Assembly: GCA_016213785.1 (NCBI GenBank)
Contig: JACQZQ010000122.1
Span: 1 to 64,000, forward strand
Reading direction: 5' to 3'
DNA: 64,000 nucleotides
Source: Acidobacteriota bacterium
GTDB taxonomy: Bacteria; Acidobacteriota; Blastocatellia; Chloracidobacteriales; JADJPF01
Position 1 is the stretch's first letter; each line of letters begins with the position of its first letter. Positions 25,438-33,676 of this stretch are shown here, one piece after another. The notes under the pieces were generated by a model. It was not told the DNA's origin. It did not search any database and saw only the letters and a list, made by a program, of their open reading frames with translations. Made by a program: the position numbers and the translations under genes.

Positions 25438-26985
25438 TTAATGAGAAGGATTAGTTTTTTCCCCTGGAATTAAAGAAATTTCCTTAAACTGTCTAATTTC
25501 TTCTTTTGATGGCATTAGAAATGCCACCAGTAACGCTATTAGAGACATAAAAAAACTAATTATAAATACTAAATGTAGAGCACTTGATAGCGCATTAGAA
25601 AACTGGGTTATTACACTAGGGGCTAAATTGTTACGAGTCGCTACATCAACAATCAAATTAGGGTTATTTACTATTTTTTCTAATTCTTGACTTAGGCTTT
25701 TTTCTGAAATTTGGTTAACACTTTTAGTTAAACTAATACCCATAACACTACCAAAAATTCCTGTTCCTATCACGCCTCCAATATTTCGGAAAAATTGTGT
25801 TGAAGAAGTTACAACCCCTAATAAATCTGTAGGAAAAGAGCTTTGTACTGCAATTAAGATTGAAAAACTTGCTAGCCCCATTCCTACACCAATTACCGCA
25901 ACACTAAAATAAATATTATAAATACTACTAGTAGAACTAACAGTTAAGCTTAATAGAGATGTACCTATCACTAAAGCTAGCATACCAGCAATAACTAAAG
26001 GTCTATAGCCATAATGTAAAATCAATCTTCCGCTCACAGTCGAGCTACAAATCCAGCTAAATAATAGAAACATAATGGTTTTTCCAGAACTTGTAGCAGT
26101 TGTATTTAAACCAACTTGCATAAATAATGGAACAAAAGAAATAACTCCAAATAAAATACAGCCCCCAAAAAAGTTACCTAACGTAGAAACTAAAAATACT
26201 TTATTTCTAAATAAGTTAAGAGGCAAAATAGGTTCTTCTGCTTTGCTTTCAAAATAAATAAAGGCAATAGCGAAGAAAAGAAAGGTCAACAATAATAGTA
26301 AAATTACCTTAGTAGAAGCAATTTCTTTACTTTCTAAACAAGCTACTAATAAAATCGATATAGAGAGGCTTAAAGAGACTGTACCAGCATAATCTATTTT
26401 AGGTTTAGTAAGGCTATGAGAAACTAAGTCTTTCATTCCAAAAATAATTATCGCTGTTGCAACTAAACCTACAGGAATATTTATATAAAATACCCATCTC
26501 CATGAAAAATGATCTGCAATAAAACCTCCTAGTATCGGCCCAATAATTGAGGAAACACCCCAAACGCTACTAAAAACCCCTTGCATTTTTGCCCTTTCTT
26601 CTAATGTATAAATTTCTCCTATAACTATTAAAGATAAAGGCACTATCGCCCCTGAGCCAAGCCCTTGTATTGCCCGAAAAACAATTAATTGATTCATTGA
26701 TTGGGATGCACCAGAAAGCACAGATCCTAATAAGAAAATAGCAATACCTACTAGGTAACAGCTACGTCTTCCATAAAGATCTGAGAGTTTTCCCCATATT
26801 GGCATGCTAATAGTTGATGTAAGTAGATAAATAGAAAAAACCCAGCTATACCTAGATAGTCCTCCTAAACTTGCTACTATAGTTGGCATTGCAGTAGAAA
26901 CAATAGTCGATTCCATTGCAGCTAGTAATGTTGAGGTTAAAACACCTATGGTAATAAGTTTTCTACGATTACTCGATATTTGCAT
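25438..26985 (-). CDS. MFS drug exporter, DHA2 (14-TM) family
   Basis: A 515-residue integral membrane protein with 14 predicted hydrophobic segments. It shows the DHA2 features: an N-terminal LAAMESTIVSTAMPT segment, GKLSDLYGRR between TM2 and TM3, and the antiporter motif C region GPILGGFI in TM5. Such proteins use the proton gradient to expel toxic compounds. The substrate is not deducible. No TetR/MarR regulator adjoins it, and no membrane-fusion partner (EmrA-like) is present. It is a single-gene unit between 275-bp gaps that hold only AT-rich sequence. Confidence 0.92.
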   Translation of the reverse strand: MQISSNRRKLITIGVLTSTLLAAMESTIVSTAMPTIVASLGGLSRYSWVFSIYLLTSTISMPIWGKLSDLYGRRSCYLVGIAIFLLGSVLSGASQSMNQLIVFRAIQGLGSGAIVPLSLIVIGEIYTLEERAKMQGVFSSVWGVSSIIGPILGGFIADHFSWRWVFYINIPVGLVATAIIIFGMKDLVSHSLTKPKIDYAGTVSLSLSISILLVACLESKEIASTKVILLLLLTFLFFAIAFIYFESKAEEPILPLNLFRNKVFLVSTLGNFFGGCILFGVISFVPLFMQVGLNTTATSSGKTIMFLLFSWICSSTVSGRLILHYGYRPLVIAGMLALVIGTSLLSLTVSSTSSIYNIYFSVAVIGVGMGLASFSILIAVQSSFPTDLLGVVTSSTQFFRNIGGVIGTGIFGSVMGISLTKSVNQISEKSLSQELEKIVNNPNLIVDVATRNNLAPSVITQFSNALSSALHLVFIISFFMSLIALLVAFLMPSKEEIRQFKEISLIPGEKTNPSH

Positions 26986-27258
26986 TATGTTTTTTCTCTT
27001 ACAATATACAGTTATTATTTTTTTAGTCTTTTAGTATTGCCCAAACATAAAACGACTATTTTAATAAAACTGTTTTCTTATAGTAACAATAATAAAAACC
27101 CTTTTGCTACTTACTTAAGAAGTTTAATAAGTGATTATTAGTAGGTTTTAGATATTAGCAAGAAAATAACAACTTTAATTAATTCTTGCCGATAACTAGT
27201 CCTAACTTTAGCTTTGACCTTAAACTAAAATTCTTAAAACAGGCTAAGAGGCTATCTA

Positions 27259-27471
27259 ATGTCAGATCCTAAAAGCATATTTTGTGAACACATTAAAGTA
27301 GGCGATAAACCACTATTTGAAGATGAGGATCCTTCAAAAGATAGTTCTCAAGTAGAAACAGCCCCCGCCTTTCAATGTGCTTTAGCTCAACAACCTTGCC
27401 GCTATGCAACTCGCAAACATCAATGTCCAACCTATCAAGACTACTTAATCCAGCTAGCAAATCCAAGTTAA
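27259..27471 (+). CDS. Small cysteine-rich protein
   Basis: The 70 residues contain five cysteines: CEHIK near the start, then FQCAL, QPCRY and HQCPTY in the C-terminal half. This could bind zinc or an iron-sulfur cluster. I do not recognise the family. TAAGAGG lies 7 bases before the ATG, supporting real translation. A second small zinc-ribbon protein and an Rsm22-type methyltransferase follow on the same strand. Confidence 0.6.
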   Translation: MSDPKSIFCEHIKVGDKPLFEDEDPSKDSSQVETAPAFQCALAQQPCRYATRKHQCPTYQDYLIQLANPS

Positions 27472-27560
27472 ATTAAAGTTTTACATTTTCGCTAGTTGCA
27501 AAATACACTTAGTTATAGTAAAAACACAAAACACTTAATAGTTTTTTTTAGGATAAAATA

Positions 27561-27779
27561 ATGGCTGAATTTTTTAATTGCGATAACTGTAACCAACTTA
27601 TTCAACGTGCTCACATAAATGAAGGAAAACCTTATTGTGTACAATGTTTATCACATAAATGGCAAAAGTCTGATGAGTCTGATGAATTTGGTGAATCTGA
27701 AGCGTTATTTTTATTAGAAACCCCTGTTGATGTTCCAGAAGTCGAAATACTTAATGAAGCTTTAGTATTAGTTCGCTAA
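27561..27779 (+). CDS. Small zinc-ribbon protein
   Basis: A 72-residue protein with a single zinc knuckle (C7, C10, C26, C29) resembling half a LIM or ribbon domain, and an acidic C-terminal tail. The family is unknown. TAGGA precedes the ATG. It lies 51 bp before the Rsm22-family gene, and the two may be cotranscribed. Confidence 0.6.
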   Translation: MAEFFNCDNCNQLIQRAHINEGKPYCVQCLSHKWQKSDESDEFGESEALFLLETPVDVPEVEILNEALVLVR

Positions 27780-27830
27780 AGAAAATTAGGTTTTTCCTTC
27801 AAATTTAGTTTTCTTAATCTTAAAAATTAA

Positions 27831-28817
27831 ATGTCTTCTCTTCCCCCTAAACTTAGTCAAGCAATTGAATCAGAAGTCTCTAAAATAAACTTTTCGCTAT
27901 TTTCTGAGGCAATAAAAGAGCTTTCTCTACTCTATCGCAAAAATGAAAAAATATTTATTACTTCTCTAGAACAACGTCTTGCCTATATTGGGGTAAGACT
28001 CCCTGCAACTTATTGCGCAATTTTAAGCTCTTTTTTAGAAATAAAAAAACATTTCCCTGATATTGAAATCAGTAGTTTACTTGATTTAGGCTCAGGCCCA
28101 GGCACAACTCTTTGGGCAGCATTAAGTATTTGGCCCCAAATCAGTAAAATAACTCTAGTCGAACAAGATAGAGATTTTATTGCTCTAGGAAAAAAACTAG
28201 CAACCAATTTAACTAGCCCTACTATTAATTCTTTGGAATGGCTTAACTTAGACCTAAGTTTAACCCCAAACAATAAAGAAAACTTCTCTAAGCATGACCT
28301 AGTGATTATGTCCTATTCTCTAGGGGAAATGGACTCATTAACACAAAAGAAAGTGTTATCTCATGCTTGGCAAGCTACCCAAAATATATTAGTAATTATT
28401 GAGCCTGGTACAGTAAAAGGATTTAATAATATTCTTTTAGCTAGAGATTCTTTAATTCTTTTAGGAGCAAATATTATTGCCCCTTGCCCACATAAAGAAA
28501 AATGTCCTGTTCTAGAAAATGACTGGTGTCATTTTTCTGTACGTGTTGAACGCTCAAGCTTTCATCGTAGGGCTAAAGCAGGAACGCTTTCTTATGAAGA
28601 TGAAAAATTTTCTTATGTAATTGCAAGTAAACAACTAAGTGATAATTTTTATTCTAGAATCATCCGTCATCCGCTAAAACGCCCTAAACATATTCATCTA
28701 GATTTATGCACTAGTGCAGGTTTAAGTCGAGTAACTTTATCTCAAAAAAATAAAGAAGCTTATAAGCTTGCAAGAAAAGCTTCTTGGGGTGATATTTGGG
28801 AAAAAAATAAAACCTAG
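27831..28817 (+). CDS. Rsm22-family SAM-dependent methyltransferase-like protein
   Basis: A 328-residue protein with a Rossmann-type SAM motif I (LDLGSGPGTTLWAA, about 84-97) and the Rsm22 hallmark C-terminal region: a cysteine cluster CPHKEKCPVLENDWC, then RRAKAGTLSYEDEKFSYV. In mitochondria, Rsm22/METTL17 assists small-subunit assembly and binds an iron-sulfur cluster through such cysteines. Bacterial members are presumed to act on the ribosome or rRNA. Whether methylation occurs is unclear. No ribosome binding site is visible. Two small Cys-rich proteins are encoded just upstream. Confidence 0.85.
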   Translation: MSSLPPKLSQAIESEVSKINFSLFSEAIKELSLLYRKNEKIFITSLEQRLAYIGVRLPATYCAILSSFLEIKKHFPDIEISSLLDLGSGPGTTLWAALSIWPQISKITLVEQDRDFIALGKKLATNLTSPTINSLEWLNLDLSLTPNNKENFSKHDLVIMSYSLGEMDSLTQKKVLSHAWQATQNILVIIEPGTVKGFNNILLARDSLILLGANIIAPCPHKEKCPVLENDWCHFSVRVERSSFHRRAKAGTLSYEDEKFSYVIASKQLSDNFYSRIIRHPLKRPKHIHLDLCTSAGLSRVTLSQKNKEAYKLARKASWGDIWEKNKT

Positions 28818-29160
28818 AGATTTTACTAACTTTACCACCTTTATTGGTTTATTAGATTGCCTATTAAATCACTCTATAAGAGATTAGGAGCAAAAGCCTA
28901 TAGACAAAAAGGTTTTGAGAAAAGACCAAAACAACCCTACTTGATTTTTTATATCTTAAAATTACCCCTCCACTAAATATACTTAATCCACAAATTTACA
29001 ACACTTTCTTAGCACAATTTATACTTTCCTGATGAAAATTTGTCAGAAAAATACATAGTTTAAACAAACAAAAGGGCTAGACTTCCGCTTGTACAAGAAA
29101 GTTTATCCTGACAGGCAACAATGTAATTTTTGGCAATAAAGTCAAGGATAATACTTAAGA
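28818..29160. other. Gene-free upstream part of the accessory island
   Basis: No gene or strong structure is evident. It separates the Rsm22-family gene from the first copy of the inverted-repeat element. Only weak AT-rich inverted repeats are seen, for example gttttg/caaaac near 28.91 kb. Confidence 0.5.
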
Positions 29161-29328
29161 CTACTCAAAAGTAAGAGGACAATTGGTACAAAGTAAAAAT
29201 CTGCTTAACTCAATAATTTTTAAGGTTTTGCAATGGTGATTTTGCGAAAAATTTTTCTTACCATTTGCAGCTTTTTATCTAGCTTTGAGCAGTTATTGTA
29301 TTCAATTAGGCCATACACTTTTGAGTAG
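29161..29328 (+). repeat. Inverted-repeat-closed element, copy A
   Basis: This 168-bp segment is bounded by a perfect 12-bp inverted repeat: ctactcaaaagt (29161-29172) and acttttgagtag (29317-29328). Its interior resembles copy B (30552-30732), for example tctgcttaact versus cctgtttaact and caatggtgatttt versus caatggtgattttt. It ends 44 bases before the start of the gene at 29373. It could be a structured 5' leader, a shared regulatory region or a MITE. Confidence 0.6.
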
Positions 29329-29372
29329 GTAGTTTTTTGAGTACATAATCTTTAACTAAGGAGATAGTGAAT

Positions 29373-30545
29373 ATGTTTTTTCTACAAAAGAGAACTAATT
29401 TTTCAAATTATTTTGGCATGGCGCAAGCATTTCTTTTACTGATCTTTTTTTGTGCAAATATGTTTTTTTTATCTGCTAGCTCAATAACAGCACAGACACC
29501 TAAAAAAGAGATATTAATTTTTAATGGTGTTGTAACAGGAGTACAAGGAACAACTGTTCAAGTATTAAATGGGGCTTTGTCTTTTGATGTTTCAACAAGC
29601 AAGCTTATTGATGGATCAACTGGTAAGGCAATTCTACCTTCTGCTATAACAGTAGGCTCGGTTTTTGTTACAGAAGGCCCTATAGCAGAATCGCAATCTA
29701 CCCCTTCTAAACCTGAACTAGCTCAAGTAATTTTACCAGAAAACGGTTCAATAGGCGGTGTTTTCAAAAGCATGGATATGCTTGATGTAGCAAACCAGAC
29801 TATTACAATCAACAACCAAAAGATTACTATTGATAATGAAACAAGAATTTTTGGCCCTAGCGACGTTAAAATTGAAAAGTTTGAAGATTTTACAAAACTC
29901 AAACCCAATTTTCACGAAATTGTGATGGGAGTCAAGCTCTTAAACTCAGGCTTCATTGCCAAATCTGTATTTGTGAGTGCCATAGACGGAACTTTTTTGC
30001 GCGACTCTGGTGCTGGATATGTAACAGATGTTAAGCCAGGAATACTTGAGATTTTTGGTGGTAGAATTTCTATAAACATTGCAGATTTCCGTGCTGTTCA
30101 AGCTCAAGCAACAGGACAAACTCTTGATCCTAACTCTTCACTAAAAGGTGCTTTTATAAGCTTCGTCCGTGATGCTTCCAAATCTGCTAATGGTGAAATC
30201 AGGGTTCATCAACCAAATCTTGCTCAATTTCTTGGCAGATATAATCTCCAAAAAGTAACCAAATCCAATTTCCTTGCCTTCAATACACAGATTTTTGTTG
30301 ATAAAAATACAGAGTATCTTATAGATGGAGTCTTAGCCAAAGGAAATAAAGGGGTAAAGTTATTAAAAAAGAAGGTTGGCACACCTATCATTGTAATCGG
30401 TAAAATTATGCAAAACAAACTTTTTGCAGACACTGTTGATAATTTTGGGTTTGATGATATTTCTTTGGAAGACACTAGGTCTTTGCAATTTTATTTTCAA
30501 GAACCTATGGACTTGTTTATCTGGTCTTATTTGCCCACAGAATAA
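29373..30545 (+). CDS. Secreted protein of unknown family (DUF5666-like repeats)
   Basis: About 390 residues with a long N-terminal signal peptide (hydrophobic core LLLIFFCANMFFL, cleavage probably after SITAQ). The mature part is beta-rich, with repeated short units such as FNGVVTGVQGTTVQV, NQTITINNQKITI and GYVTDVKPGILEI, similar in style to DUF5666 proteins. No catalytic motif is visible. The start is taken at ATG 29373, not the GTG at 29367, because AAGGAG (29358-29363) is better spaced. It lies between two copies of the inverted-repeat element, copy B beginning 7 bases after its stop codon. Confidence 0.7.
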   Translation: MFFLQKRTNFSNYFGMAQAFLLLIFFCANMFFLSASSITAQTPKKEILIFNGVVTGVQGTTVQVLNGALSFDVSTSKLIDGSTGKAILPSAITVGSVFVTEGPIAESQSTPSKPELAQVILPENGSIGGVFKSMDMLDVANQTITINNQKITIDNETRIFGPSDVKIEKFEDFTKLKPNFHEIVMGVKLLNSGFIAKSVFVSAIDGTFLRDSGAGYVTDVKPGILEIFGGRISINIADFRAVQAQATGQTLDPNSSLKGAFISFVRDASKSANGEIRVHQPNLAQFLGRYNLQKVTKSNFLAFNTQIFVDKNTEYLIDGVLAKGNKGVKLLKKKVGTPIIVIGKIMQNKLFADTVDNFGFDDISLEDTRSLQFYFQEPMDLFIWSYLPTE

Positions 30546-30551
30546 AAGCAT

Positions 30552-30732
30552 CTATTCAAAAGTGGTGGTTTAATGGATGTAAAAAATGGAAACCTGTTTA
30601 ACTGCAAAAAACTTTAAGCTTATACAATGGTGATTTTTGCGAATTTTTTTGACATTCCTTTGCTATTTACAACCTTTATACAGCTTTAAGTGCTTATTAT
30701 ATCCATTAACCACACACTTTTGAGTTTTATAG
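30552..30732 (+). repeat. Inverted-repeat-closed element, copy B
   Basis: This 181-bp segment begins 7 bases after the stop of the secreted-protein gene and ends 19 bases before the GTG at 30751. Its ends pair over 11 bp (attcaaaagtg, 30554-30564, with cacttttgagt, 30715-30725) with one T-G wobble where copy A has a C-G pair. The interior is alignable with copy A across most of its length. Confidence 0.6.
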
Positions 30733-30750
30733 AACCTAATAGGAAAAAAT

Positions 30751-32961
30751 GTGGAAATTGAAAGTGCTGTCGCAAAATTAAACAACATTCTTTTTGCTAC
30801 TTTGTCTGCTTTTGAAAAGACAGGTTTGGTTGATTTAGAACTCTTACCTTATGCTGAAAGAGCTATGATACTAGCTCTTTCTCTATTTCCCAATCAGGAG
30901 ATAGCCTTTCAGATAGTTTTGGATGCTGCGCTTAACGTAAAACATGTTGCTTATGATAAAAGCCGCTATAGAAAACACTCTGATGCTAACAAAGTAACAA
31001 AAGTATTACTTAATAAAGTACAGATGTTCCAAGATATGATCTGGTTAGAATCGCAAAAGTGGGAAAAATACCAAGAAGTAGAATATGTTATGCGATATTT
31101 GCACTGCTGTAATGAAAAGTCACGTAGACAATACTTGGCAACATATAACCTACAAATTAAAGATTTAGAAAATACACTTAAGCTTAGTGAAATAGCTTCT
31201 GATAGTCATCTTACGAAATTATATGAGCAGCATAAAGATATCGCTCTAGAACAAAAAGATATGCTTGCTCGGTATTTAAAATTTCTTATTCAAAGCTCCA
31301 TTGATAACAACTCGTTTTATGTAGCATTGGCTATAAGTCATATGGTTTATGATTATTCGCTACCACAGGTGGTTGATCTCTGTGTATATCTTAATCCAGA
31401 TGTAGTAGAGGGAACATACCTATACAAACTAAAGAAAAAATTCATAGAAAAGCTAAAAAAACGTTTTTACTTATTTATTAAGTGGAAAAATGAAACAGAT
31501 AAAGAGCTTTTTGATATTAAAGAAGACCATGAAGGTTTGTGGCAAGAATTTATAAGGCAATGCAATTATAAGTTTATTCCCTGGGAAACTGACTGTGTAG
31601 CAGAAACCTTTAATAAAAGTACTAAGTCTTTTGACCAACATTTATTTGAAAGCCTCGAAAAAATTAGTACTATTGATCAAGTAGAAATGAGCCGTGCCCA
31701 TACTATAATATGTCCTGATTGTTATACTTGTTTGATTGATAACTATATCAAAGACACTTCTCTACATAAAACTAAACCGCTACAACCACCTAAACTAGTA
31801 GTTCCACACTTTAACATTCCCCAAATAGAAATAAGTGAACCTAGAGCAGGAGAAAAAGAGATGAGAAAAATCATAAACGGCTCAAAGGATCTTAAACAAG
31901 AACTTAGTAATTTAGCTATGCAAGTTATGCAAAAGGCTAAAAAGACGGGAGAAAATCTAGAAGAGATATTTGTTTTTATAGATGGTGAGAAAAAAGCAGA
32001 ATTCAACCTAAAACAAACTCGTAGCATTCGCTTAAGTCTGTCAGAGGATGTAAAGCTAATCAAGGTTACTTCTCATCATAACAATACTCTTTCTTTGTTA
32101 GCGGTTTTTGTATTAAGTGCAACAGATATAGACTATTCATGGCTAGATCGTTTATTAGGAAAGCAAAAGAAGTACTTTAGAGCCTTAGCTTTAGGAAGCC
32201 AAATTACTTTTATACTAAGACCTGCCAAATTTGGTATATTTGGTATAGATAATAAAACCTTTGTTATGGATATCTCTTATCAAAAACCTTTGGCTTGGCA
32301 AGAAAGTAAAATAAGCATATTAACCCTACTCAACCAACAATGGCAAAGACCTTTTAGGTTAGTAACAAGTTTTGTTACTGTTATTGTTATAGCTTGTGTG
32401 TTGTTAATCTATTTTAATTTGTCTAATAAACAAGGATTACCTAAAGACAAAGAAAATATAAGCCAGAAACAGAAAATAAATAAACAGGAAATAAATAAAC
32501 AAGAACCACTATCCAAAACACCTACACCACAACCTGAAGTAAATAAAACAATAGCAAAAAATACCAAAATTAAAGAACCTGTAAAAACAATAGCAAAAAA
32601 TACAAGAAAAACATTTCCTCAAGATGAGCAAACTTTATCTTCATCTGCGCCAATTGAAACAGAGTTAGTTAAAATAGAACAGATTTACATAGAGCTACTA
32701 GACAATAGCTCACTACACGAACAGTTTTATAAAATGCTAGAAGAATATTTGGCAAAAGAAAAGATAGAGGTTTTAGCAAGAAAAGATTTAGCTGATGCTC
32801 TGCTACAAGGTACGCTAAAAGAACATAATGGTGAGTTGTTAGTAGATATAGAAGTTGTAAATCGCAAAGGTAAAATATTATTCCAAGAAAGATTTACAGG
32901 ATATAAAGACCCTAGAGATTTGGCAATAGTTATTGTTTCCCGCCTAAAAGAAAAACATTAG
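30751..32961 (+). CDS. Large protein of unknown family with one transmembrane helix
   Basis: A 736-residue protein starting at GTG (AGGAAAAA just upstream). The N-terminal half is helical, with a start (AERAMILALSLFPNQ) recalling sigma-factor-like helical domains. A cysteine pair ICPDCYTC lies near residue 320. A single transmembrane helix (about 548-566, TVIVIACVLLIYF) is followed by a Lys/Thr/Pro-rich linker and a C-terminal alpha/beta domain (about 640-736). This could place the last domain in the periplasm. I do not recognise the family. It is preceded by copy B of the inverted-repeat element and followed by a large structured intergenic region. It may be island-specific. Confidence 0.65.
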   Translation: MEIESAVAKLNNILFATLSAFEKTGLVDLELLPYAERAMILALSLFPNQEIAFQIVLDAALNVKHVAYDKSRYRKHSDANKVTKVLLNKVQMFQDMIWLESQKWEKYQEVEYVMRYLHCCNEKSRRQYLATYNLQIKDLENTLKLSEIASDSHLTKLYEQHKDIALEQKDMLARYLKFLIQSSIDNNSFYVALAISHMVYDYSLPQVVDLCVYLNPDVVEGTYLYKLKKKFIEKLKKRFYLFIKWKNETDKELFDIKEDHEGLWQEFIRQCNYKFIPWETDCVAETFNKSTKSFDQHLFESLEKISTIDQVEMSRAHTIICPDCYTCLIDNYIKDTSLHKTKPLQPPKLVVPHFNIPQIEISEPRAGEKEMRKIINGSKDLKQELSNLAMQVMQKAKKTGENLEEIFVFIDGEKKAEFNLKQTRSIRLSLSEDVKLIKVTSHHNNTLSLLAVFVLSATDIDYSWLDRLLGKQKKYFRALALGSQITFILRPAKFGIFGIDNKTFVMDISYQKPLAWQESKISILTLLNQQWQRPFRLVTSFVTVIVIACVLLIYFNLSNKQGLPKDKENISQKQKINKQEINKQEPLSKTPTPQPEVNKTIAKNTKIKEPVKTIAKNTRKTFPQDEQTLSSSAPIETELVKIEQIYIELLDNSSLHEQFYKMLEEYLAKEKIEVLARKDLADALLQGTLKEHNGELLVDIEVVNRKGKILFQERFTGYKDPRDLAIVIVSRLKEKH

Positions 32962-33125
32962 GTTTGATTAATTAAACAAACACTACTGTTATTTTCTAGT
33001 TTTTAAATTCTATACCTATTTTTATTGGTTTTACGCAATTTCTTAACCCTTGCTTTAATATTTTACCAAATTTAACGATAGCATTAGGCTAAATATTGCG
33101 CGTTAGTTAGTATGAAGAAAAACAA

Positions 33126-33620
33126 GGCAAGTTTCATAACAAGCCTGTCCCTTTCAAGGGGTAGGTAATTGATATTGTAGTTAACAGTTTTGAGTATAAG
33201 AAATTTAAGTCGCCAATTAAACCAAATAACTATCTTTAGCTCAAAGATAAAATTTTCTGGCTTACCTTAACCTGTTAACTATTTTAATCAATATGAAACT
33301 TGCCAAAAAAATTCAATTAACGGATCTCAGAACAAATTAGTTTGCTGAGATAAATAATAATAAAGTATGTAAACCTAAACTCGCAAGAGTAATTAAGATA
33401 AAACATGTAATCCAAAACAGGAGGCACGCTTTCTAAGCCGATACTCGCCTATTAGCTCAAATATATGGACTGGGATGGAGTGTTTGCTTTTAGCGAAAGG
33501 GCAATACACCCACAGCCTAGCGATGTATAGCTATATATAGTCTAGGATCATCAACTCAATTTCAAGCAATTTAACCTATCAACAATGGACAACTGTCTAA
33601 AGGCACCTGTCTGTTTTGGT
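33126..33620 (+). ncRNA. Large structured non-coding RNA candidate
   Basis: This gene-free region is packed with stems. A perfect 12-bp stem ggcaagtttcat/atgaaacttgcc (33126-33137 with 33293-33304) encloses ccctt/aaggg (33149-33160), tagttaacag/ctgttaacta (33178-33187 with 33272-33281) and tatcttt/aaagata (33231-33249). Downstream are atctcag/ctgagat (33324-33351), actc-gcaa-gagt with a GNRA loop (33379-33390), and an interrupted ~16-bp hairpin (33467-33517). It matches no family I can name: RNase P, tmRNA, SRP and group I/II core motifs were not found. The strand and ends are uncertain. Confidence 0.4.
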
Positions 33621-33676
33621 GGAGTAAAGAAAATTTCGCTAATGATAATTCATAAAAAATAATTTAAGGAAATAGT

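Noticed and set aside
29233-29328. A 31-codon leader-peptide frame inside repeat copy A (starts atggtgatt)
   Set aside because: Copy B has an inserted base after the same start, giving an unrelated 20-codon frame, so the peptide is not conserved. The conserved part is the DNA/RNA sequence.
33100-33660. RNase P RNA, tmRNA or SRP RNA
   Set aside because: The conserved cores (GAGGAAAGUC, tmRNA tRNA-like ends, GGAAGG-type SRP loop) are absent.
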